Origin: Pseudoxanthobacter soli DSM 19599
GTDB taxonomy: Bacteria > Pseudomonadota > Alphaproteobacteria > Rhizobiales > Segnochrobactraceae
Direction: 5' to 3'
DNA length: 64,000 bases
Assembly: GCF_900148505.1 (NCBI RefSeq)
Contig: NZ_FRXO01000001.1
Coordinates: forward strand, 796,414 to 860,413
The position numbers and the translations under genes were made by a program. Below, piece by piece: positions 43,370 through 49,694 of this stretch (the first letter of the stretch is position 1; every line of letters starts with the position of its first letter). The notes under the pieces are model-generated. The model worked only from the letters and a program-made list of their open reading frames with translations. It was not told the DNA's origin and did not search any database.

Positions 43370-44008
43370 TCAGCGGGGCGGCAGACGCGTGGGATAATGC
43401 AGTAGTTCGCGATATCCGCCGCGCATGTAGTGGGTGCCATCGGCAACAAGGCGGCGCGTCTGGTTCTTACGAGGGTCGCTTTCCCAATCGGTTTTGTTTC
43501 CGCGAAAGCCCAGCAGAGCTTCCGCAATCTTGCGATAGCTGGCACCATCGGTGCGACCGTCGAGGGCGCGCAGGATCAGGATATGCCGGTCTCGGGTCTG
43601 CGCGGGTAACGCGCGATGGTGTTCGCCGACCGCCCGCCCCATCAGCGCACGCCAGAAGCGCAACACCGCTTCGGCGCGATGCTCCAGCGAAACATCGAGC
43701 GGCAGGATGACGACATAGGCCGTCTTGGTGCCGGGCGGTGGATCTGCGAGCCAGAACTGGTGGTCCGCCTCCACCGACCGCCAGATACCGTGCCACGTCC
43801 CATCCTCCGCCACACGAGCATCAAGACCCGACAACGTCGGCAGGCCGATCGTCATGGCCGGATCGTCCACGCTCCCTGGAATAGGTTGAAGCTCAAAGGC
43901 GTCAGGCAGCAGAGACGGCATCCAGAACAGCGCGGCCCGGTCGGCGGAGAGAGCCGGGTCCGCCGGGAAATCGCAACCCCCAGCGTTCCGAGAACGCCGT
44001 CTGCGCAT
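43370..44008 (-). CDS. DUF2285 half of split FseA-like activator
   Basis: The frame encodes a region with LPADRAALFWMPSLLP-like sequence (SADRAALFWMPSLLP) and a C-terminal DUF2285 domain: HILILRALDGRTDGASYRKIAEALLGF, with WESDPRKNQTRRLVADGTHYMRGGYRELL. In many genomes this is continuous with an N-terminal DUF6499 domain; here that domain lies in the overlapping upstream frame. The homology starts near 43966, well downstream of the ATG at 44008, so this frame is probably expressed mainly by +1 frameshifting, giving a fusion of about 262 residues. It would activate excision and transfer genes. Confidence 0.82.
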   Translation of the reverse strand: MRRRRSRNAGGCDFPADPALSADRAALFWMPSLLPDAFELQPIPGSVDDPAMTIGLPTLSGLDARVAEDGTWHGIWRSVEADHQFWLADPPPGTKTAYVVILPLDVSLEHRAEAVLRFWRALMGRAVGEHHRALPAQTRDRHILILRALDGRTDGASYRKIAEALLGFRGNKTDWESDPRKNQTRRLVADGTHYMRGGYRELLHYPTRLPPR

Positions 44009-44156
44009 CGCTGTCGTGGCGAAGCAATCGCCTCACGCGATGGAAGTCGCGGTGATAATCTTCATCGCGACGAAGGTACTCCCAGGCAAAGCCGGCGGCA
44101 GAAATGCTCTTGGCATGGGCATAGGCGGCCGGCGAGCGCCAATCTGTACTCGGCAT
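43902..44156 (-). CDS. DUF6499 half of split FseA-like activator
   Basis: 84 residues: DWRSPAAYAHAKSISAAGFAWEYLRRDEDYHRDFHRV is the DUF6499 domain. Homology to full-length proteins continues to WGLRFP (residues 59-64) and then stops; the remaining 20 residues are out-of-frame sequence before a TGA at 43902. In ICEMlSymR7A the equivalent pair (msi172-msi171) is joined by low-frequency ribosomal frameshifting to make FseA, limiting transfer. The same arrangement is seen here. Confidence 0.82.
   Translation of the reverse strand: MPSTDWRSPAAYAHAKSISAAGFAWEYLRRDEDYHRDFHRVRRLLRHDSDAQTAFSERWGLRFPGGPGSLRRPGRAVLDAVSAA
43964..43970 (-). promoter_or_regulatory. Probable +1 ribosomal frameshift site
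   Basis: On the minus strand the upstream frame reads TTT CCC GGC (codons 63-65). Slipping of the proline codon by +1 gives CCG followed by GCG GAC, joining LRFP to ADPALSADRA, exactly where homology passes between frames. CCC-N is a classical +1 slippery codon context. The joining point is deduced from protein homology, not measured. Confidence 0.65.
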
Positions 44157-44248
44157 GGCGTCACCTCTCGTCCAGCATCTACGCGTTGCTGGAAAGAGGA
44201 AATGTTCGCGATACGAGGCTCACGTTGAAGCTACTGTTGCCCGATATG

Positions 44249-44269
44249 TTGATCGCGTTGAACGATCAA
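44249..44269. promoter_or_regulatory. Dyad upstream of the fseA-like gene
   Basis: TTGATCG (44249-44255) and CGATCAA (44263-44269) flank 7 bases, 93 bases upstream of the DUF6499 start. The half-sites TGATCG/CGATCA also occur inside the 31-base palindrome at 21372-21402, so both may be read by the same regulator. The rest of 44157-44452 holds only hairpins of the next gene. Confidence 0.45.
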
Positions 44270-44360
44270 TATTTGAAGACAATTCGGATCATTTTTGAAG
44301 TTCCTTCGCGAGCCGGGCCATGCCCGGCGAGCGGCATATTTCCGGCTCAGCGGAAACCTG

Positions 44361-44442
44361 CCGATCCGTGAAGACGGATCGGCGCGAAATCTGATCCACG
44401 CTTCTGCGGGAAGCCGTGAAGCCGGATTTCCGGCTCCACGGC
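44361..44442 (-). terminator. Tandem hairpins downstream of DUF932 gene
   Basis: A long stem at 44413-44442 (GCCGTG, then AGCCGGA/TCCGGCT around TT, then CACGGC) starts 10 bases after the DUF932 stop. A second perfect 9-base stem, CCGATCCGT/ACGGATCGG, lies at 44361-44382. Neither is followed by a strong T-run, so termination may be imperfect. Confidence 0.55.
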
Positions 44443-44452
44443 TCTGCGGATG

Positions 44453-45295
44453 TCAGGCGCTCTTCAGCCGCTGCATTCCCTCGGCCAGCGTCCACAGGGC
44501 ACGATTCAGCCCGACATTCTGGTCGATGCCGTTGATGGGCCGCGTCCGGCTGCGGCGGATGCGTCCATCCGCAGTCCGCCTCCGTCCATCCAGCCCGCCC
44601 CGGATGAGGTTTTCCTGAATGACATTGAAGGTCTGCCACAGGTTTTGCCCGACATCCTCGCGGCGGCGCGGGGCGATGATCTGATCCGGGCGAACCGGGC
44701 TTTCCTCCTCGCCATAGCGCGCGACGAGGCTCGCCTCGGCCAAGACCTGCTGTTCATCCCGCGAGAGCCGGGTGTCCTTCATGGTCTCGGTCGCATCGAT
44801 CAGGCGTGGAAAGTCCTTCGCGACGGCGTTAACGCCGTCGATGATCCGATCCTGAATGCCGCCCTTGTGGGGCACGCGGACTTCCTCGAACCGCTCTCCA
44901 GCAATCATGCTGTTGGTGCAGACGAAGCGCAGCATCCCGGCGAACATCTGATAGGCGCTGGTCCCGTCGTGGCTGTTGACGATGATGACTTCCGCCGCCT
45001 CCGGCTTGCCGATGCCGTCATCCCGGCGCAGGCGCAACATATGCTTGGCGTGCCCATGACGAGCACCGTCACGGGGAACTGCCTGCACGGCGAAAAACGG
45101 AAACCATCCTTCCCGGCGCAGCCCCTCCACGATTTCGATGGTGGGGACGTAGACGTAACGCTCCGACCGGCTGTCGTGCGCCTCACGCGCGAACACTGAG
45201 GGGACGTGACGATGAAGGGCGTCGTTGTCGAGCGCGTCGCGCCCGCTGATCTGGTGAGAGTTGCGGCCGAACCGGGTGGCAAGATGGTGATACAT
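44453..45295 (-). CDS. DUF932 domain protein
   Basis: 280 residues from the ATG at 45295 (MYHHLATRFGRN). VPTIEIVEGLRREGWFPFFA, EVIIVNSHDGTSAYQMFAGMLRFVCTNSM and the RGGLDGRRRTADGRIRRSR region are DUF932 features. These proteins occur on ICEs and plasmids beside ParB-like and DUF2958 genes; related phage-plasmid proteins are linked to protecting or processing transferred DNA, but the activity is unknown. The frame upstream of this ATG runs through a duplicated leader and is not coding. Confidence 0.88.
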   Translation of the reverse strand: MYHHLATRFGRNSHQISGRDALDNDALHRHVPSVFAREAHDSRSERYVYVPTIEIVEGLRREGWFPFFAVQAVPRDGARHGHAKHMLRLRRDDGIGKPEAAEVIIVNSHDGTSAYQMFAGMLRFVCTNSMIAGERFEEVRVPHKGGIQDRIIDGVNAVAKDFPRLIDATETMKDTRLSRDEQQVLAEASLVARYGEEESPVRPDQIIAPRRREDVGQNLWQTFNVIQENLIRGGLDGRRRTADGRIRRSRTRPINGIDQNVGLNRALWTLAEGMQRLKSA

Positions 45296-45315
45296 GGTCT
45301 GTCTCCCTTGGGGCT

Positions 45316-45535
45316 GGGTTGAAGCGCAGCGCTGCGCTGCAACCCTGGCCGTCGCCGAGACCGGGGGGTGCAAGGTGCAAGGGCGTCGGGGCCGGAGGGG
45401 GATCGCCCGGCCTGCACGGAACGAAGTGAAGGAAGACCGGGGACACCGGCTCGGACGAGCGCCAGCGCCCCCTTGCGCCGCGCTCGGGGGCAGCGCCCCC
45501 AAGAAACCCGCCTGGCGTGAGCGCCAGCGGGAGCC
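45316..45535 (-). repeat. Duplicated leader, copy upstream of DUF932
   Basis: Positions 45316-45384 match 51730-51798 at 68 of 69 bases, and similarity continues with gaps to 45535/51982. In each copy the block begins about 20 bases upstream of a minus-strand gene start. It contains self-complementary parts (GCAGCGCTGC, GGGGGCAGCGCCCCC, TGGCGTGAGCGCCA), so the transcript leader would be structured. AT-rich promoter-like DNA follows at 45540-45617. Confidence 0.8.
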
Positions 45536-45617
45536 TGGGAGAAGGTCTGACCGGGATACGTAAAAACTTAGAACCGGAAAATCGCGTATCTCGATTTCCG
45601 CGTTTTCTAAAAGAAGA

Positions 45618-46244
45618 CTACGAAGAGCGGGCGTTATACCTTGCGATCATCGCCATGATGGCCGCGAAAAGTTCTTCCTTTGCCTCTTCCGACGTGATTT
45701 CCCCGAGGGCCGCAGCATTGGATAAAGAATCTGCAGCTCCGAGCATCGCCCAGAAACTGGCTACTTTAATGTCGGATGATCTTGTGAACGGGGCGAGAAC
45801 CCTCCGGCATTTCTCGAGAAAGACGAGTTGATAGTCTCGTTTGACCCGTTCCAATTCTGGGGATCCGGCTAGGGCGGCTAGCACGCCCGGTATCTCGCGA
45901 CCCTGGGTCAGAACACAATCGACATAGCATGATGCGATGATCGAAGCCCTGCTCTGCAAGGTCGGGGTGCCTTGTTCAAGCGCGGCGTCTATCACGGCCG
46001 TCTGCCGCGCGTCGAAATCCCGATAGAGCGCTGTCAGCAATCCCTCGCGGGTGGCGAAGTGGTCGTAAACGACGGGCTTTGCCACGCCAGCGTCTTGAGC
46101 AAGTCGCGGCAAGGTCAGCGCATCGGCACCCTCCTTGCGTATGAGTTGCCAGGACACGTCCAGCAGTTGCCTCATTCTCTCGGTGCGGCTGAGACGAAGG
46201 CGCTTCGGCGGCGCTGCAACTGATTCAGGCTGGGCCATTGACAT
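45618..46244 (-). CDS. TetR/AcrR-family regulator
   Basis: 208 residues from the ATG at 46244 (a second ATG at 46238). SRTERMRQLLDVSWQLIRKEGADALTLPRLAQDAGVAKPVVYDHF is the DNA-binding domain, and the C-terminal part is helical. The longer frame upstream crosses the divergent promoter. It is divergent from a flavodoxin-fold oxidoreductase, its probable target. AT-rich intergenic DNA and codon use differ from the flanking backbone, marking a cassette. Confidence 0.9.
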   Translation of the reverse strand: MSMAQPESVAAPPKRLRLSRTERMRQLLDVSWQLIRKEGADALTLPRLAQDAGVAKPVVYDHFATREGLLTALYRDFDARQTAVIDAALEQGTPTLQSRASIIASCYVDCVLTQGREIPGVLAALAGSPELERVKRDYQLVFLEKCRRVLAPFTRSSDIKVASFWAMLGAADSLSNAAALGEITSEEAKEELFAAIMAMIARYNARSS

Positions 46245-46247
46245 CAC

Positions 46248-46280
46248 TATATACGAAAAGTAACTTACTAAAAGTATATA
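46248..46280. promoter_or_regulatory. Dyad between tetR and oxidoreductase genes
   Basis: TATATAC (46248-46254) pairs with GTATATA (46274-46280), and AGTAA-C-TTACT (46259-46269) sits exactly at the centre, giving a nested palindrome 33 bases long. This is the likely operator controlling both divergent genes. Confidence 0.65.
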
Positions 46281-46320
46281 TCTAGGCAGGCGAGCCTGCA
46301 ACCCGAACACGGAGACATGT

Positions 46321-46971
46321 ATGCACGCGCTCATCGTTGTCGCGCATCCCGACCGCGCCTCCCTCACACATGCTGTTGTGCAAAAGGTGTCGGAAGGAAT
46401 TGCGGCATCTGATACGGCGCGCTCCTTCGAAATCGCCGACCTTATCGCCGAGGGATTCGACCCGCGTTTCACGGAACAGGACTTTGCCGCTTTTGGCGGC
46501 GGGCACGCGCTACCGGCGGATGTCTTGTCCGAGCAGTCCAGGCTTGAGCGTGCCGATGCGCTCGTGGTGATTTATCCCGTTTACTGGTGGTCGATGCCAG
46601 CCATCCTGAAAGGATGGTTTGATCGGGTCTTCACCAACGGTTGGGCCTATGATGATCGGTCGGGGCCTGACATTGTTAAAATGCTGGGTCGGCTTCCTAT
46701 TCATCTCATCGCCGTCGGCGGAGCCGATCAGCGCACCTATACCAAGCATGGCTATTTCGAGGCCATGAGAACGCAGATCGATCACGGCATTTTCGGTTAT
46801 TGCGGCGCGCCCGTCGAGACATCGGAATTCCTGCTGCCGTCGGAATCGGGTTTTCCCGGTTCCCTTCTCGAAAAAGCGCGAGCGATCGGGCACTCGATCT
46901 TCGCTTCTGGCGGAGAACCGCGTTTTCTGAGAAGCGGCGGCCATAAACAGAAAGATGCCCTGCTCGGGTGA
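46321..46971 (+). CDS. NAD(P)H-dependent flavodoxin-fold oxidoreductase
   Basis: 216 residues. MHALIVVAHPDRASLTHAVV at the start, YPVYWWSMPAILKGWFDRVF near 82-101 and the GGADQ region mark the NQO/KefF/MdaB family of FMN- or FAD-binding quinone reductases. It would reduce quinones or nitro compounds by two electrons. Probably repressed by the divergent TetR protein. The stop lies within a terminator hairpin shared with the convergent DUF736 gene. Confidence 0.92.
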   Translation: MHALIVVAHPDRASLTHAVVQKVSEGIAASDTARSFEIADLIAEGFDPRFTEQDFAAFGGGHALPADVLSEQSRLERADALVVIYPVYWWSMPAILKGWFDRVFTNGWAYDDRSGPDIVKMLGRLPIHLIAVGGADQRTYTKHGYFEAMRTQIDHGIFGYCGAPVETSEFLLPSESGFPGSLLEKARAIGHSIFASGGEPRFLRSGGHKQKDALLG

Positions 46972-46978
46972 GCAGGGC
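46957..46978. terminator. Bidirectional hairpin between convergent genes
   Basis: GCCCTGCTC (46957-46965) and GAGCAGGGC (46970-46978) form a perfect 9-base stem with loop GGGT. It overlaps the oxidoreductase stop codon and lies 20 bases past the stop of the convergent DUF736 gene. An A-run precedes it and a short GTTCT follows. Confidence 0.65.
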
Positions 46979-46997
46979 GTTCTCGATGTGGCCGGCT

Positions 46998-47312
46998 TCA
47001 GTCGCCGCTGCGGCGGGACCAGATGAGATTGTGGGCTTCGCCGCCCTCATCCTCGACCAGGCTGGCGTAGATCGGAGCCGCGAAGCTCGGATCGTCCAGT
47101 TTGACCGAGAGATAGTCGCGGCCGGTCTCGCGGGCGGTCTTCTTCCACGCCGCACCGAACTCGGTGGTGCCGGCGACGATTCGATAGTCCGGGCCGCGCT
47201 CGCTGTCGCCCTCGGTGGGGACGAACTTGGCCTTGACGTTGAGGGTCAGGGTCTTGACCGTGCCGGTGATGTCGCCGTTCGCGGTCTTGGTGAAGGTGCC
47301 GATGGTTGCCAT
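46998..47312 (-). CDS. DUF736 protein (second copy)
   Basis: 104 residues, [24 protein letters not shown] at the start and [36 protein letters not shown], the canonical DUF736 pattern. It is clearly paralogous to, but diverged from, the copy at 39530-39865. Families of this ICE type often carry two. Function unknown. Confidence 0.92.
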   Translation of the reverse strand: MATIGTFTKTANGDITGTVKTLTLNVKAKFVPTEGDSERGPDYRIVAGTTEFGAAWKKTARETGRDYLSVKLDDPSFAAPIYASLVEDEGGEAHNLIWSRRSGD

Positions 47313-47796
47313 TGTCGTGTCTCCGTTCCTCGGGTCGCGCCTATCGCGACCTCGATGGCGGTCGTGCGACCGGGGACGATCAGCCCGCACCCGGAGGGCT
47401 GAAACGCAGTGAAAGGCGGCCGGAGACGGCTTTTTTTGCTTCGCGATGCAAAGCGCGGTCACGCGCGGCGGAAAAAAGCCGGTGCCGGCCGTTGCGGGGG
47501 GATGATCGAGGCGAAGCCGCTCTTCGGTCAGACCCAATCCATTCGAGGACGCCGTGGGTGCGGCTCGACAGGAAATTCCGGTGAACACGACACTGGTGGC
47601 AATCGACCAATGCACCAGTCATGACACGCCAGCGAACCTCCGATCTCGTCAACCTTACCCCTGATCCTCAATGGCAAGGCTCGGCCATCGTCCACAGGGG
47701 ACACGGATGTTTCCCGATCTCTGTCTCCTTCGCCGCGCCGACATTGGTAGGCCGGAGACGATTATCCGCGGAGTAACGTGACCTCTCTCACCAACT
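47313..47796. other. Non-coding stretch upstream of second DUF736 gene
   Basis: I see no gene here. The DUF736 promoter is expected in the first 100-200 bases. CGGCTTTTTT (47427-47436) and AAAAAAGCCG (47472-47481) form a 10-base inverted pair around 35 bases. The last 150 bases probably hold unrecognisable remains of the phage gene that follows. Confidence 0.5.
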
Positions 47797-47984
47797 GGCG
47801 ACATGCCCTCACTTCCGGCGCGGACGGTCGGCGTGCTCGTCTTCTGAGACGATACCAATAAGCGCTGCACGACTGTCGCCACCGCCAACCTTCTGATCGG
47901 CGTCGCGGCGGCAGCGGTCGCGGGCGGCGCGGGCAACACCACCGGCCGTGTTCGGCTCAATGCCTCCTTCCGGGCGAACGATCC
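47797..47984 (+). pseudogene. Remnant of phage DUF2190 structural gene
   Basis: In one forward frame the DNA reads GDMPSLPARTVGVLVF, then a TGA (47845-47847), then DDTNKRCTTVATANLLIGVA and a Val/Ala/Gly-rich tail ending VRLNASF. This is the C-terminal half of a DUF2190 protein, a small phage capsid or decoration protein, in which a Trp codon (VLVFWDD in intact relatives) has become a stop. No start or N-terminal part is recognisable. Identification is from memory of the family pattern. Confidence 0.6.
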
Positions 47985-48301
47985 GTGTTCGACGCCTTCG
48001 CTTCGGCCATCGATGCGCTCTTCGCCGATCCCAATATCAGCGAAGAGCGCTGTGGAAGGCCGGCGGCGTTGGCGCTGGCGTCGCTGTCCGCATCATCCGC
48101 AAGCCGCCCGACCGCATGGCGGAATTCGGGGACAGCCGCGCCGTGTTGCCGACCGTCGGTATCGATATCCGACGCTGTCAGTCCGCGACAATCACCGAGG
48201 GTGATCTGATCCTGATCAGCGCCGAGACTTATCGGATCATCGGTGAACCGATGGGCGATGCGCTCAGGCTTGTATCGGCTTGCGAGGCCGTAAAGGTGTG
48301 A
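47985..48301 (+). pseudogene. Frameshifted phage head-tail joining gene
   Basis: A GTG at 47985 begins MFDAFASAIDALFADPNISEE, then the reading must shift at about 48047 by one missing base to continue ALWKAGGVGAGVAVRIIRKP and FGDSRAVLPTVGIDIRR, ending at the TGA at 48301. The joined protein (about 106 residues) looks like small head-tail joining proteins found after DUF2190 in alphaproteobacterial prophages. One deletion inactivates it. Confidence 0.6.
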
Positions 48302-48321
48302 TCGAACAAACTCTGTTCGAG

Positions 48322-49257
48322 TTACAACGCTTCGCGAATGCGCTCTCGATAGATTTCCATGGCATGATTCGCGATACCCTTTCCGGTCATAAGGCGCGTT
48401 AGCCAACTCGCGAATCGCAAGCTTTCTCTGCCTTGAACGTTCTCCAACGAAGTGCCGTCCAATTTGAATTCGCTAAAGCAGTTTTCAAAACCCAGCCACT
48501 TCGGCGGGACTGTGGGGACGATATCCAGTTCGTTGTAGAGATGGTACGGCGTCGCATACTGGGTAACGGCTCTCATGTCGCCGTAGCGAGGCATGCCGAA
48601 CGTGTAGCTGGCATCAGTTTTTGCCGCATACGAAATGTTGCCCGGAAACGCGTGCACCTTCGGATATTCTCTACTCCAGACGACGTGCATAATGGCTGCG
48701 AGGGCACCGCCAAGCGAGTGGCCAGTAACGTAAATCGGTGTCGCGTCCTGATCGCCAAGGTTGAACTTCTTAATCTCACGACTTACCGGCTCGAAGCAGC
48801 CGAAGATTGCCCTGAAGAACCCGCTGTGAAATCCAACCTCACCAAAATCTTCGAAATGATGCCGCTCTCGAATGATGTGCTTAGAGGCGTGCAGATTGAC
48901 GACCCAATCGTAGAGGTACTTCGTCCCGCGTATCGCAATGATGATCATATTTGGCGTGCGCACGCCGACGACGATCGCATACCTGCGGATAACAACAAAG
49001 AACTGACCAAAATCAAGCGAGCGCATAGTCTGATCAAAATCGAGACTGCGCCCCTCTCGAACAGCCCGCTGGTATGCCAGACAAGGAATGACATTTACCC
49101 GATCTGCTTCTCTGAGTTCGAAATCAGGGATGCGATAGTAGGTTAGTTCCGAAAAAAGAGCGCAAACATATGCTTTCTTTATATTAAAACCTGACTCGCG
49201 CCAGTCAATTGAATTGATGTGTTGCCAAGCTTCATGGAGTGGAAGTTCTTGCGCCAT
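48322..49257 (-). CDS. Lipase (class 3) family protein
   Basis: 311 residues from the ATG at 49257, which has GGGGAGAAG just upstream; the frame is open 31 codons further but that part overlaps a phage remnant. The alpha/beta-hydrolase core is clear: IIAIRGTKYLYDW, then the nucleophile elbow VTGHSLGGALAA, a later Asp in LYNELDIVP, and a His near the C-terminus. There is no signal peptide. The gene is visibly AT-richer than all neighbours, so it came from another source. Substrate unknown; it lies isolated among phage debris. Confidence 0.88.
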   Translation of the reverse strand: MAQELPLHEAWQHINSIDWRESGFNIKKAYVCALFSELTYYRIPDFELREADRVNVIPCLAYQRAVREGRSLDFDQTMRSLDFGQFFVVIRRYAIVVGVRTPNMIIIAIRGTKYLYDWVVNLHASKHIIRERHHFEDFGEVGFHSGFFRAIFGCFEPVSREIKKFNLGDQDATPIYVTGHSLGGALAAIMHVVWSREYPKVHAFPGNISYAAKTDASYTFGMPRYGDMRAVTQYATPYHLYNELDIVPTVPPKWLGFENCFSEFKLDGTSLENVQGRESLRFASWLTRLMTGKGIANHAMEIYRERIREAL

Positions 49258-49336
49258 TTTCTTCTCCCCGAATACCGCACCCACAAAGTCGCTTCGACGT
49301 AAAGAAATATAGAAGATGCGACTCTCAATCGCCATA

Positions 49337-49562
49337 CTCGATCTCGGCAAAGCCCTTTGCTGAAACCGAGAAGGATATCGAATGAGCGGTCACCTCGGCG
49401 ATGCGCGACGCTGCCGAAGGCCTGAAGCAGGATCTCCGCGAAGATGTCATCGCGGCCGGGCTCGGTGAACGGCTGTATCGGACATGGCGGGGAAAGACCT
49501 TCCCCGAGTTGGGCGAGAGCGCCGAAGCCGCAGCCTATGTCTGGTCGCGCGCGCCGAAGATC
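49337..49562 (+). pseudogene. Remnant of phage DUF6441 gene
   Basis: Forward reading gives LDLGKAL, a +1 shift at about 49358, AETEKDIE, a TGA at 49383-49385, then AVTSAMRDAAEGLKQDLRED, AAGLGERLYRTWRGKTFPEL and AAYVWSRAPKI. The last parts match the DUF6441 phage family that follows the head-tail gene in prophages. Frameshift, stop and loss of the C-terminal half show it is dead. It lies on the far side of the lipase gene from the other two phage remnants and in the same orientation. Confidence 0.6.
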
Positions 49563-49610
49563 TCCATAATCCTGATGACAATTGCCGTCACCGGACAGTC
49601 GAGGTCAACC

Positions 49611-49689
49611 GGTCGCGCGGTGAACGCCGCGCGACCGGAATTTTGTGTTGGACGGGGAGGAGGCCGGGATCGCTCGCACGATCCCGGCC
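49611..49689. terminator. Two hairpins downstream of the ParB-like gene
   Basis: GGCCGGGATCG/CGATCCCGGCC (49662-49689, 6-base loop) begins 6 bases after the ParB-like stop and should end that minus-strand transcript. GGTCGCGCGG/CCGCGCGACC (49611-49636, 6-base loop) is followed on the plus strand by GGAATTTTG, so it could also stop transcription from the phage-remnant side. Confidence 0.6.
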
Positions 49690-49694
49690 AACCC

